DNA of 36,068 nucleotides, taken from NCBI RefSeq assembly GCF_900106755.1, contig NZ_FNNN01000037.1:1-36068 (forward strand). The letters run 5' to 3'. The stretch comes from Bacteroides faecis MAJ27 (lineage in GTDB: Bacteria > Bacteroidota > Bacteroidia > Bacteroidales > Bacteroidaceae). Positions 16,311 to 24,628 of this stretch are shown here, in pieces. The notes beneath the pieces were generated by a model. It ran no database searches. It was not told the DNA's origin and saw only the letters and a program-made list of their open reading frames with translations. Every line of letters begins with the position of its first letter. The stretch's first letter is position 1. The translations under genes were made by a program, and so were the position numbers.

Positions 16311-16715
16311 ATGAAGATTTCAACAATTCTCTTTTTCTGCCTACTAATGACAGCTTGTATGCAGACAAAATCTTTTCACCGGATAAACGGCTGGTACTAC
16401 GTAACATCACAGACTACAGACAGCCTTTCACTAACACCTTTCCTTACTGTTAAGGATTTCGATACTTTACGTTTGGAAACTGATGCTTTTGGACACTCGG
16501 TCATTACCGGTGTCTTCCTCCAAAATAAATCGCCTATATGGAGAGAAGCCACAAAAAAGAGTATAGGAAAGCGTATCGCTTTCGTTTTCAATGACACAGT
16601 GATAACTGCCCCTCTGATTAATATCCCCTTAGAAAGCGGACATTTCCAAATTTCCAATCCGCATGGATATGATTTGGAACGTATCTTTAAGGAGTTACAA
16701 AAAGAGAAGAAATAG
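16311..16715 (+). CDS. lipoprotein with SecD P1-head-like domain
   Basis: The protein has 134 residues, with lipidation at Cys16 (LLMTAC). The mature protein contains IWREATKKSIGKRIAFVFND followed by TVITAPLINIPLESGHFQIS. This closely follows the P1 head subdomain of SecD (W-x-x-x-T-x-x-N-x-G-K-R-I-A-x-V ... S-A-P-x-I-x-x-x-I-x-x-G). In SecDF the P1 head contacts exported proteins in the periplasm. Here it is a standalone lipoprotein without the RND membrane helices. The role is unknown. It lies between a lipoprotein and the RteC gene (19-base gap) in one transcript. Confidence 0.75.
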   Translation: MKISTILFFCLLMTACMQTKSFHRINGWYYVTSQTTDSLSLTPFLTVKDFDTLRLETDAFGHSVITGVFLQNKSPIWREATKKSIGKRIAFVFNDTVITAPLINIPLESGHFQISNPHGYDLERIFKELQKEKK

Positions 16716-16734
16716 AATAAGGTTATTCAATAAA

Positions 16735-17577
16735 ATGAAAGAAGATTTTGATAAACTCCTATCGGAAATAGATGTAGAGATTGCTAAAATCGACCTCTAC
16801 GGCAATGATATTATCGAAACCTCTCTTTCAATAGTACGTCACTTACAAAGTATCATCACTGGGTTAAGAAATGAATTGCAAACCTACACTTTCCCCACAC
16901 AAGAGGATGAAATACGCTTTTTCAAAGTTCAAAAACCGGAACTATTGGGGCGGCTTCTCTATTTCCACAAAATATGTCGTATAGAAATGCAATGTCCTAA
17001 TGGGAGTAACGAAGTTATCAGAAAGCATCTTATCGCAGAACTGGATAATCTGACCTATTTCTTCAATCGGAATTTGGACTTTTACCAGTATTATCGTTCA
17101 CACTCTACCATGTATGATAAATACTACTTTGTACGAGGGAAGGCAGATATTCGGCTATGCGCTGATAGCGCACAATTCGATAAAGACCCGAATTTTTCAA
17201 CAGGGTACGACTATACGGTAGCCAAGATATTAGCCAATGAAATGTTGCGTATTTACCTAAATCAGCGATTACAGTTATTAGAGAAAAAGCAACTGACAAA
17301 CGATATAAAAATATCATTGTCGGACTTCAAACTGAAATGGACTGGCACAAAATCGGAAGCGATAGAATGGGGATATGGATTGTTTGCCGCTAAAACGCTG
17401 AATTATGGCAACGCTACAATAAAAGAGGTTATGGCATTTGTCGAAACTGCCTTTGACATAGAGCTGGGCGACTATTACCGAACATATCTTAGCCTTAAAA
17501 ACCGGAAGAAAGACCGAACGGCTTTTTTCACATTCATAATGGAGCAACTGCAAAAGCGCATGGATGATGATTTGTAA
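16735..17577 (+). CDS. rteC: RteC-family regulator of ICE excision/transfer
   Basis: The protein has 280 residues from the ATG at 16735 (the frame is open further upstream, but that part overlaps the preceding gene). The features fit the RteC family: FFKVQKPELLGRLLYFHKIC, LTYFFNRNLDFYQYYRSHST, YFVRGKADIRL and a C-terminal winged-helix-like part (LKWTGTKSEAIEWGYGLFAA, then VMAFVETAFDIELGDYYRTY). In CTnDOT RteC activates the excision operon downstream. Here the next genes are the Xis-like HTH and primase genes, so a comparable role is likely. The gene is AT-rich like the accessory genes before it, whereas the excision and mobilization genes after it are GC-rich. Confidence 0.85.
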   Translation: MKEDFDKLLSEIDVEIAKIDLYGNDIIETSLSIVRHLQSIITGLRNELQTYTFPTQEDEIRFFKVQKPELLGRLLYFHKICRIEMQCPNGSNEVIRKHLIAELDNLTYFFNRNLDFYQYYRSHSTMYDKYYFVRGKADIRLCADSAQFDKDPNFSTGYDYTVAKILANEMLRIYLNQRLQLLEKKQLTNDIKISLSDFKLKWTGTKSEAIEWGYGLFAAKTLNYGNATIKEVMAFVETAFDIELGDYYRTYLSLKNRKKDRTAFFTFIMEQLQKRMDDDL

Positions 17578-17597
17578 ATAAGTACTTTAGCTGATTG

Positions 17598-17635
17598 AAA
17601 AACTACCAAGTTACTACCAACGTGGTAGTTTTTCT
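17598..17635 (+). terminator. terminator with alternative stems after rteC
   Basis: AAAAACTACCA (17598-17608) pairs with TGGTAGTTTTT (17623-17633), followed by CTTTTT. A second copy ACTACCA (17613-17619) can pair with the same right arm around ACG. The two ACTACCAA copies are tandem. A related AACCAAGTTGGTAG occurs at 17709-17722, before the next gene. It is a terminator by form; the two competing stems and the downstream copy also suit an operator or attenuator. Confidence 0.65.
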
Positions 17636-17785
17636 TTTTATACAAATGGAGCACATGAATAGGAATAAAAACTATTTTTCACCCCTAAAATCACCCTGAA
17701 AAAAATTTCAACCAAGTTGGTAGAACCTTGTATTTTTTATCTTACAGAAAGATGCAATTTTGCGGCAAATCAATTAGTTACCATT

Positions 17786-18145
17786 ATGGAAATAATAACA
17801 TTCGAGTCCAAAGCCTATAAGGAACTGGACAACAAGATTACCGCTATTGCCGATTACATCTTCAATCATGCGGAAATGGCAAAGCAAAGTGAAGAAGATA
17901 TGTGGGTGGACAGCTATGAGGTCTGCACGTTTCTGAAAATAAGCGAAAAGACCCTACAACGCCTGCGGGTGTCGGGTACTATCGCCTATTCCAACATCAG
18001 GGGACGCTATTTCTACAAGGTCAGCGAGATACGCCGGATGCTGGAAGAACGCCTGATAAGGAGCAACAAAGAGAACATCGACAACCTGATAACCAACCAC
18101 CAACTGTATGCTAAGGAAAGAGGAAATCTTAGAAAGAACAAGTAA
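17786..18145 (+). CDS. Xis-like helix-turn-helix protein of the excision operon
   Basis: The protein has 119 residues from the ATG at 17786 (MEIITFESKAYKELDNKITA), the usual start of this Bacteroidales ICE family. The frame is open to 17717. The MerR/excisionase-type helix-turn-helix is at residues 43-90: WVDSYEVCTFLKISEKTLQR, LRVSGTIAYSNIRGRYFYKV, then SEIRRMLEERL. By position and family it resembles the small Xis2-type proteins of the CTnDOT excision operon. It overlaps the primase gene by 38 bases, so the two are translationally linked. Confidence 0.85.
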   Translation: MEIITFESKAYKELDNKITAIADYIFNHAEMAKQSEEDMWVDSYEVCTFLKISEKTLQRLRVSGTIAYSNIRGRYFYKVSEIRRMLEERLIRSNKENIDNLITNHQLYAKERGNLRKNK

Positions 18146-20180
18146 CGGGCTGGCGATATTCAAACACTACCTGCCCGGAAACTGGCGCATAGGTCGCAAC
18201 TTCCTTAACCCGCTGTACGAGGACAGCAAGGCTTCCTGCAACATCTACTTCGACCGCCGGAGCAGCATCTACAAGATGAAAGACTTCGGCAACGACAGTT
18301 ACAGCGGCGACTGTTTCTTCCTCGTGGGGCAGTTAAAGGGGCTGGACTGCAACCGGGCGGCTGACTTCGTGGAGATACTGGAAATCATCGACCGGGATTT
18401 AGGCTTGGGGCTGGCTTCCGGCACTCCTGTTTCCATTCCTCCGGCAACCGTCCACCGGACAGTATCGGGCAAAACCGAAGAAACACCCGAAAAGCCCGTC
18501 AAGCCCTACCAGTTCCGGGAACAGAAGTTTCCGCTTGCCGAACTGGTGTACTGGCAACAGTACGGCATCACGCCCGAACTGCTGGAACGTTACAAGGTCT
18601 GTTCGCTCCGGGAGTATCACAGCGAAACGGCAGAGGGCAAACCGTACACCTACACTTCATCGGTGGCAGAACCCATGTACGGCTACAAGGGCAAACAGCA
18701 CATCAAGCTGTACCGCCCGTTCTCCACGCCCCGCTTCCTCTATGGCGGCAGCTTCGGCGAAAACTACTGCTTCGGGCTGGAGCAACTGCCAGCAAAAGGC
18801 GACACGCTCTTCATCACGGGCGGCGAGAAAGACGTGCTTTCGCTGGCTGCACACGGTTTTCACGCTATCTGCTTCAACAGCGAAACGGTGACTATACCGC
18901 CCACGCTGGTATATCGGCTGACGTTCCGATTCAAGCACATCGTCCTGCTCTTTGACATGGACAAGACGGGCAGGGAAAGTTCATGCAAGCAGGAAAAACT
19001 GTTGGAAGAATTTGGAGTGAAACGCCTGCTCCTGCCGCTTCCGGGTACGAAAGAGGAAAAGGACATTTCCGACTACTTCAAAGCCGGGAACACCCGTGAA
19101 GATTTCCTGAAACTGTTTATCGAATTTTTAGACAACCTGTATAGCGACACATTGATTATGCTAAAATCGTGCGAGATAGATTTCAACAACCCGCCCGCCA
19201 AAGCGCAAGAGATTATTTCGGCGGGTGACGTTCCGTTAGGAACACAAGGCAACCTGTTCGGCATCACCGGGGGCGAGGGAACGGGCAAGAGCAATTATGT
19301 AGCCGCAATCGTGGCGGGCTGCATCTGCCCGGCTGGTGCGGAAGTAGATACGCTGGGAATACAGATAACCGCCAACGGCAGACACAAGGCGGTCTTGCTC
19401 TATGACACAGAACAGTCGGAAGTGCAACTGTTCAAGAATGTAAGCAACCTGCTGGCACGAGCCAAACAGCCGGACAAACCCGATGAACTGAAAGCGTTCT
19501 GCCTGACGGGTATGTCACGCAAAGAACGCCTGAACGCCATTGTGCAGAGCATGGATAAGTTCTACTACCAGTACGGCGGCATCCAGTTGGTCGTCATTGA
19601 TGGCATCGCCGACCTTGTAAAGAGTGCCAACGATGAAGCGGAAAGCGTGGCGGTGATAGATGAACTCTATCGGCTGGCGGGCATCTATAACACGTGTATT
19701 CTTTGTGTGCTGCACTTCGTTCCTAACGGATTAAAGTTACGTGGGCATTTGGGTAGCGAATTGCAACGCAAGGCGGCTACTATCCTTTCAATAGAGAAAG
19801 ACGAAGAACCCACGCAGTCGGTAGTGAAAGCCCTGAAAGTAAGGGAAGGAAGCCCGCTGGACGTTCCTCTGATGCTCTTTGCATGGGACAAGAAAGCCGG
19901 GATGCACGTGTACAAGGGGGAAAAGCCCCGTGAAGAAAAGGAGAAGCGCAAGGAAAGGGAACTGGTGAACGTAGCCCGTGACATCTTCGGGCGGCAGACA
20001 CGCATCACTTACATAGACCTTTGCGAGCAGTTGCAGCAGGTTTTGGACATCAAGGAACGCACCGCAAAGAGCTATATCCGCTTCATGCGGGAAAGGGACA
20101 TCATCACCAAAGACACGGCGAACCAAAGTTGTTTTATCATCGGTTCATATAATCTTCAAAGGAACGCAAGCTGCCCGTAG
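18108..20180 (+). CDS. toprim-domain primase / RepA-like ATPase
   Basis: The protein has 690 residues. The N-terminal region (1-110) is primase-like but lacks zinc cysteines. A toprim domain follows (TLFITGGEKDVLSLAAHGFH at about 232, HIVLLFDMDKTGRES at about 278). An AAA/RecA-type ATPase follows, with Walker A GITGGEGTGKSN at about 385 and Walker B LVVIDGIADLV at about 495, then HFVPNGLKLRGHLGSELQRK. The C-terminus (from about 625) looks like a winged helix. The combination fits a primase-helicase loader for replication of the excised element. The position corresponds to orf3 of the CTnDOT excision operon, which is inference. The gene is clearly GC-richer than 1-17.7 kb. Confidence 0.88.
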   Translation: MLRKEEILERTSNGLAIFKHYLPGNWRIGRNFLNPLYEDSKASCNIYFDRRSSIYKMKDFGNDSYSGDCFFLVGQLKGLDCNRAADFVEILEIIDRDLGLGLASGTPVSIPPATVHRTVSGKTEETPEKPVKPYQFREQKFPLAELVYWQQYGITPELLERYKVCSLREYHSETAEGKPYTYTSSVAEPMYGYKGKQHIKLYRPFSTPRFLYGGSFGENYCFGLEQLPAKGDTLFITGGEKDVLSLAAHGFHAICFNSETVTIPPTLVYRLTFRFKHIVLLFDMDKTGRESSCKQEKLLEEFGVKRLLLPLPGTKEEKDISDYFKAGNTREDFLKLFIEFLDNLYSDTLIMLKSCEIDFNNPPAKAQEIISAGDVPLGTQGNLFGITGGEGTGKSNYVAAIVAGCICPAGAEVDTLGIQITANGRHKAVLLYDTEQSEVQLFKNVSNLLARAKQPDKPDELKAFCLTGMSRKERLNAIVQSMDKFYYQYGGIQLVVIDGIADLVKSANDEAESVAVIDELYRLAGIYNTCILCVLHFVPNGLKLRGHLGSELQRKAATILSIEKDEEPTQSVVKALKVREGSPLDVPLMLFAWDKKAGMHVYKGEKPREEKEKRKERELVNVARDIFGRQTRITYIDLCEQLQQVLDIKERTAKSYIRFMRERDIITKDTANQSCFIIGSYNLQRNASCP

Positions 20181-20218
20181 GCGTATGGGCTGAACTTGTG
20201 TATTTTTAAGTGCTTGTG

Positions 20219-20252
20219 TCCTGCCCTGTTGTGAAACACGGCAGGATTTTTT
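20219..20252 (+). terminator. terminator after the primase gene
   Basis: TCCTGCC (20219-20225) pairs with GGCAGGA (20240-20246), with GTGTTT-like pairing inside the loop, and is followed by six T. It ends the HTH-primase transcript 40 bases after the stop. Confidence 0.8.
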
Positions 20253-20255
20253 CTG

Positions 20256-20292
20256 TTTGCACGTGAAAATTCAGGGTATTTGCTTAACTTTG
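20256..20292 (+). promoter_or_regulatory. candidate promoter of the structured leader
   Basis: TAACTTTG (20285-20292) matches the TAnnTTTG element; TTTG (20256-20259) lies 25 bases upstream, somewhat further than usual. Transcription would begin near 20299, at the first hairpin of the structured region. Confidence 0.5.
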
Positions 20293-20295
20293 CAG

Positions 20296-20560
20296 AAGTT
20301 ACACGAAAAGTAACGGCAGTTGAACGGCGGTTGCCGGAATATTGCCTTTATATATAACATATACGTTCGCCGAACGTCCCAAAGTAGAAAACTGGCACTT
20401 TTCAAAAAGAGGGGATATTCAGCGCAGGATATGCTATGCGTTTGTCATAGCGTGGCTGCACTGTTTCCTCTTTTGGGTATGCCAGTACCTCTACTTTGAA
20501 ACAGCGTCATGCCACGCTTTCTTTTTGGGGTGGCGGCTAACGTGCCAAGACAGTAGGGAT
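20296..20560 (+). ncRNA. highly structured RNA candidate upstream of the DHFR-like gene
   Basis: There is no credible gene here. Small hairpins come first: GTTAC/GTAAC (20298-20314), CGGCA/TGCCG (20315-20337) and ACGTTC/GAACGT (20363-20377). Then a large nested stem: CAAAGTAG (20380-20387) with CTACTTTG (20491-20498), ACTGGCA (20391-20397) with TGCCAGT (20480-20486), AAAAGAGG (20405-20412) with CCTCTTTT (20467-20474), and an apical GCTATG/CATAGC (20433-20451). GCGTGGC (20450-20456) can pair with GCCACGC (20511-20517) outside the stem, which would make a pseudoknot and compete with the apical stem. It is either a 5' leader or riboswitch-like element, a free RNA, or a replication-origin structure. 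The strand is chosen from the promoter. Confidence 0.6.
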
Positions 20561-20585
20561 TTATATCACTTTAATACCTGACAAT

Positions 20586-21104
20586 ATGGAACAAATCAAA
20601 GCGCACATCGCCGTATCGCTGGACGGGCATACCGCCACGCCGGACTATGAACTGGACTGGATGCCCCGTGATGTCAAGGAACTGGCGGCAAGGGAACACG
20701 CCGCCGCAAGCTGCCTGCTTATGGGGGCGAACACCTACAACTACATCTTTGAACACTGGGGCGGGTGGCCGCACAAAAGCAAGCGGTCTTTTGTGGTGTC
20801 ACACTACGATACCAACGTGACACCGGACTGCGGTGTGGAGTTCCTGACCGAAGAACCGCTGCAAAGGGTCTATGAACTGAAACAGGAAAATGACATGCTG
20901 GTGGTGGGCGGCGGCAAGCTGCTTACTTCGCTGATAAAAGCCGGACTGTTGGATAGCCTGACTATCTACACTGTCCCCGTCATGGTGGGCAAGGGTATCG
21001 GTTTCATCGGGGAAACATTAGGCTCGGAATGGAAACTGTCGGAAAGCAGGGTGCTGGATAACGGGGTGGTCTGTTCGACCTACCTGTTTGGCGGGAGCGT
21101 ATAA
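20586..21104 (+). CDS. dihydrofolate reductase / RibD C-terminal family protein
   Basis: The protein has 172 residues from MEQIKAHIAVSLDGHTATPD. It has the SLDG motif, WMPRDVKELAAR, the LLMGANTYNYI strand-helix and LVVGGGKLLTSLIKAGLLDS, which is the NADPH-binding GGG region near the C-terminus. DHFR/RibD-like reductases of this kind occur in many Bacteroidales ICEs; the real substrate is unknown. Resistance to antifolates is possible but not shown. The structured region lies directly upstream. Confidence 0.88.
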   Translation: MEQIKAHIAVSLDGHTATPDYELDWMPRDVKELAAREHAAASCLLMGANTYNYIFEHWGGWPHKSKRSFVVSHYDTNVTPDCGVEFLTEEPLQRVYELKQENDMLVVGGGKLLTSLIKAGLLDSLTIYTVPVMVGKGIGFIGETLGSEWKLSESRVLDNGVVCSTYLFGGSV

Positions 21105-21109
21105 AAAAT

Positions 21110-21153
21110 GCGCCCGGTTTCCCTCCGGGCGCAACCACTAAAATTTCAATTAT
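21110..21153 (+). promoter_or_regulatory. hairpin + CCACTAAAATTTCAA leader motif, copy 1
   Basis: GCGCCCGG (21110-21117) pairs with CCGGGCGC (21125-21132). AACCACTAAAATTTCAATTA follows directly. The same order occurs before the genes at 24626 and 32609. Here no long plus-strand gene follows (only an ATG with four codons near 21178). It may be a relic of a removed gene, or the hairpin may simply serve as an end for the DHFR-like transcript; it has no T run. Confidence 0.55.
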
Positions 21154-21201
21154 CATAAGTGGCAAAACCTATCACAATGAAATTTCAGCGGTAAAGATAG
21201 G

Positions 21202-23289
21202 CTATTTCTTCGGTTTTCCTTTCTTCTCGGGAAATGAAAAGGCGACATTGAACTGTTCGTCCAGCACCAGCGAAGCATCGAAAGCCTTGCCGTTCTTGCC
21301 CTTGAAGCCCTTGATTAACCCGGTCTTGCGTTTCGTCACCAGCTCGACAATCTGTTTGTCGGAAAGCTGCTTGTCGCACTTGTTGCGGAATATGGTAAGC
21401 GTACAGTCCACGTTGGAACATTTTGCCACTTTCGGGTAAAACAGGATGCGCCCGTTATTGCATTTGGGGCAGGGACAGGTTTCACTGCCCGCAACAGATA
21501 ATTGTACCGAAAGCAGTTCCGCCGTGATTTGGGCGGCGTACACCTCGATACCCTTTCGGAACGTGTCGGCATCCATGTTTCCCGCTTCTATCTTGGAAAG
21601 GGCGGTTTCCCACATACCCGTCATTTCGACATCGGCAATCTTCTTGTCCTTGACAATCCTGTAAACGGCAAGCCCCTTGTCGGTGGGTACAAGGTTCTTC
21701 TTCTCACGCACGATGTACTGGCGGGTGAACAGCGTTTCGATAATCGCCGCACGGGTGGCGGGTGTACCTATCCCGGCATCTTTCAAGCTGGCTTTCAGTT
21801 CGGCATCCTCCAGTTCCTTGCCTGCGTTTTCCATTGCGGCAAGCAGACTGCTTTCCGTGTGCAGCGGTTTCGGCTTGGTCTGTTTCTCCAACAGTTCCAC
21901 GTTGGAAATAGGCAGGCTTTCGCCCTCTTGAAGCGGCGGCAGGCTGGCGGCTTCTTCATCTCCGCCCGGTTCCTGCTCGCCGAACACGGCACGCCAGCCT
22001 GCTTCTTTCATCACCGACCCTTTCACCGTGAAGTCGGTATCTCCGGCAGACAGCACAGCGGTGGTTACGTCTTTCACGCACCTGCCCGAAAAGGCTTCCA
22101 GCATACGCCCGGCTACCAGTTCGTAAACCGCCCGTTCGTCTTTGGAGAGTTCACCGGGCAGGTTTTCAGTCACGATTAAGGCGTGGTGGTCGGTCACTTT
22201 GCCGTCATTCACGCTACGGCGGTTCAGCGTTACGCCGTTCAATCCGGCGGCATATCCAGCAAAGCGGGGGTACTGCCCCAGCATGGCGACACGTTCCGGC
22301 ATTTCATCAAAAACGTCCTCCGGGATATAGCGGCTCCCGGTTCGGGGGTATGACATCACTTTCTTTTCGTACAGGCTTTGCGCTATGGAAAGGGTCTTGT
22401 CCGCCGAAAAGTTCAGTTTCGTGTTCGCTTCCTTTTGTAGCGTGGTAAGGTCATACAAAAGGGGCGGTTCTTGGCTGGTTTCTTTCCTTTCAACGGACTT
22501 CACCGCAAGCTGCCCGGTATCCTTTACCCGTTGCAGGGCGGCTATGGCTTCGGGCTGCTGCTCCCACTTGGCGGTAGATTGGGCGGTGAAACTGATTCTA
22601 CCGCTGGCGGTATCGGCTTTGAGTTGCCAAAACTTGGTCGGGACAAAGTTCTTGTTTTCCAAATAGCGGCTGCATATCATCACGAGCGTGGGGGTCTGCA
22701 CCCTGCCCAGCGAAAACACCCCCTGCCCGGCGGCTACGCTCAACGCTTGGGTGGCGTTTATCCCTATTAGCCAGTCCGCTTCGCTGCGGGACTTGGCAGA
22801 GAGGTAGAGGTTGTCGTAACGCTCTCCCGGCTGCAAGTTATCCAGCCCCTCACGGATTGCCTTGTCGGTAAGGCTGCTTATCCACAGGCGCACAAAAGGC
22901 TTGGTACAGCCCAAATAGTTATAGATGTAGCGGTGTATCAATTCGCCCTCACGCCCGGCATCGGTGGCGACAATAATCTTGTCGCACTGGTCGAATACCT
23001 CTTTAATCACTTTCAACTGTTTCAACACGCCGGGGTCTGCCTTGTAACCTTTCTCGGCTTTCACCTGACGGGGGATTAGCTGGAAATCGGGCGGCAGTAT
23101 GGGCAGGCTCTCCCTGCGGAAGTTCGCCACGCCGTAGGCTTCCGGCATGGCAAGCTGGATTAAGTGGCCGAACGCCCATGTCACCATATACCCGTTGCCG
23201 GAAAGATAACCGTCATTCTTCTGTGTCGCTCCGATGATGCGGGCGATGTCTTTTGCCACGCTGGGCTTCTCTGCTATCAATGCAATCAT
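21202..23289 (-). CDS. topB: type IA DNA topoisomerase III, CTnDOT Exc-like
   Basis: The protein has 695 residues. The toprim domain is at 1-140 with Glu7 (IAEKPSVAKD) and the acidic triad in ATDAGREGE (109-116). The catalytic Tyr314 is in VMSYPRTGSRY. QTPTLVMICSRYLE and SLKDAGIGTPATRAAIIETL are conserved type IA blocks. Near 605-645 a cysteine cluster (CPCPKCNNGR, CSNVDC) forms a zinc ribbon, followed by a C-terminal domain ending in PEKKGKPKK. In CTnDOT the Exc excision factor is a topoisomerase III of this kind. It lies 26 bases after the DUF4099/DUF3945 gene, so they are co-transcribed. It is oriented opposite to the Xis-like gene, unlike the single CTnDOT operon. Confidence 0.93.
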   Translation of the reverse strand: MIALIAEKPSVAKDIARIIGATQKNDGYLSGNGYMVTWAFGHLIQLAMPEAYGVANFRRESLPILPPDFQLIPRQVKAEKGYKADPGVLKQLKVIKEVFDQCDKIIVATDAGREGELIHRYIYNYLGCTKPFVRLWISSLTDKAIREGLDNLQPGERYDNLYLSAKSRSEADWLIGINATQALSVAAGQGVFSLGRVQTPTLVMICSRYLENKNFVPTKFWQLKADTASGRISFTAQSTAKWEQQPEAIAALQRVKDTGQLAVKSVERKETSQEPPLLYDLTTLQKEANTKLNFSADKTLSIAQSLYEKKVMSYPRTGSRYIPEDVFDEMPERVAMLGQYPRFAGYAAGLNGVTLNRRSVNDGKVTDHHALIVTENLPGELSKDERAVYELVAGRMLEAFSGRCVKDVTTAVLSAGDTDFTVKGSVMKEAGWRAVFGEQEPGGDEEAASLPPLQEGESLPISNVELLEKQTKPKPLHTESSLLAAMENAGKELEDAELKASLKDAGIGTPATRAAIIETLFTRQYIVREKKNLVPTDKGLAVYRIVKDKKIADVEMTGMWETALSKIEAGNMDADTFRKGIEVYAAQITAELLSVQLSVAGSETCPCPKCNNGRILFYPKVAKCSNVDCTLTIFRNKCDKQLSDKQIVELVTKRKTGLIKGFKGKNGKAFDASLVLDEQFNVAFSFPEKKGKPKK

Positions 23290-23315
23290 AATTCTTTACT
23301 TTTTAAGGGTGGGTA

Positions 23316-24626
23316 CTACATTTTCATTCCTTTGGACTTCTTGGGCTTGTCCGCTTTCAAACTCTTGTCTTGCGCCTTGTCCTGCTTCTCTTTCTGCTTG
23401 GCGGTAGGCTTTTGCTGCCCCTGTTTCAACGGCTCTTTTCCCTGCTTGGTGGCTTCGTTGGTCTTGCCCTCTGTATTGACCGCTACCTGTGTCCGGCTCT
23501 CGGCGGCGGGGGTAACGTCTTTCGGCTGCACCTTGTCGGGTGATTTGCCTTGTGCGCCGGACTGCACATGACCGTTGAACTCAACGCCCTGCCCGTCCTT
23601 TAGCCCGGCTACCTGCTGCTGTCCCTGCTGCAAGAACTGGACGGCGGCACGGGGCAGGAACTCCAAGCCACGCTCCACTGCGCTGACCTGTAGATAGGCA
23701 CTGCGCTTCATGCCGTCCCTGAATTGCAGGTTTTCCATTTTGACCGCTTGCCCGGCTTCAAAGGCGGCTTTCTGTTCCAGGCTGACTTTCACGTTACAGA
23801 TTGTATCGGGGCATTTCCATTTGTCTGCCCGCATGTACTCCAGTTCGTGCGTGTACCTGTCCCGGCTGACGAACACGGGGATTTGTTCGCCGCTTTTCGG
23901 GTCTTTGATTTTTGCGATGCCGCCCAAGTTGCCAGTACCCTGCAAGTTGCCCTGTTCCTGCTTGGTGAAGTCGTGTTCATGGAACGGGCGTTGCAACAGC
24001 TTTTCGTCCTGCTGGACGCCATGCAACTTGGGTACTACCGTGCCGTCCTTAGCCTGATAGAAAGAGAGCTTGACATCGGTAGGTTTCAGGTAAAAGCCAC
24101 CCACCGTTCCCGAAATGGTGTAGGTATTGCGGGACTTGTAGCCACGCATCACCCGGTCGAAGTCTTTCGTGTTTTTCAGGGTGTCGGCGGTGATGCCGAC
24201 TTTTTTCAGATTCTCCCAGTCGATTTTTGCCGGGTCGAAGCGGTAGCCCTGCTTGAACTCGTGAAAGTCTGGCTTCGGCACTCGAAGCATTTCCGTTCGT
24301 TTACTGTCCTCCGGTGTCGGGTTGCGGTGATTGTCCTCGATTGCCTTTGCGTTACGCTCCGCTTCGGAAGCCCTCACGCTGAAAAGTTCCAGCCCGGATG
24401 TGTCCTGATACTTGCGGTAGAAGTTGGAAAGGAAGTTGCTGAACACATCGCTGTTCTTGTCCACCTGCATGAACTCGCCGCCGTGTGCGGCGGTGGGCGA
24501 TACAGTCTGCAAATTACCCTCCTTGTCGAAGCCTTTAACGGCACTCACTTTTCCCTGCTGTTTATCCAAGACCAGCAGCACGTCTTTTTCCTGCCCCTCT
24601 GCGGGCGGGGTCATTCTGTTTGCCAT
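23316..24626 (-). CDS. DUF4099/DUF3945 domain ICE protein
   Basis: The protein has 436 residues. Residues 1-100 are a short N-terminal region. Residues about 125-215 match DUF4099 (FDPAKIDWENLKKVGITADT). Residues about 220-340 match DUF3945 (LLQRPFHEHDFTKQEQGNLQ, YTHELEYMRADKWKCPDTIC). The C-terminal 90 residues are low complexity, Gln/Lys-rich and basic (KQKEKQDKAQDKSLKADKPK), a likely nucleic-acid-binding tail. The protein occurs next to topoisomerase III in many Bacteroidales ICEs; the mechanism is unknown. The ATG at 24626 is supported by the leader motif ending just before it. Confidence 0.85.
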   Translation of the reverse strand: MANRMTPPAEGQEKDVLLVLDKQQGKVSAVKGFDKEGNLQTVSPTAAHGGEFMQVDKNSDVFSNFLSNFYRKYQDTSGLELFSVRASEAERNAKAIEDNHRNPTPEDSKRTEMLRVPKPDFHEFKQGYRFDPAKIDWENLKKVGITADTLKNTKDFDRVMRGYKSRNTYTISGTVGGFYLKPTDVKLSFYQAKDGTVVPKLHGVQQDEKLLQRPFHEHDFTKQEQGNLQGTGNLGGIAKIKDPKSGEQIPVFVSRDRYTHELEYMRADKWKCPDTICNVKVSLEQKAAFEAGQAVKMENLQFRDGMKRSAYLQVSAVERGLEFLPRAAVQFLQQGQQQVAGLKDGQGVEFNGHVQSGAQGKSPDKVQPKDVTPAAESRTQVAVNTEGKTNEATKQGKEPLKQGQQKPTAKQKEKQDKAQDKSLKADKPKKSKGMKM

Positions 24627-24628
24627 AA

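Noticed and set aside
20296..20560. Known tetrahydrofolate riboswitch because of the DHFR-like gene
   Set aside because: I cannot match the conserved cores of that class; only the structural complexity is supported.
20342..20581. 79-codon plus-strand frame in the structured region
   Set aside because: The translation is Cys/Phe/Trp-rich without domain character, and the frame is explained by the nested inverted repeats; no ribosome site.
21110..21132. Simple Rho-independent terminator of the DHFR-like gene
   Set aside because: No T run follows; the hairpin belongs to the repeated leader motif.
21502..22179. 225-codon plus-strand frame inside topB
   Set aside because: Antisense shadow of a well-supported topoisomerase gene.
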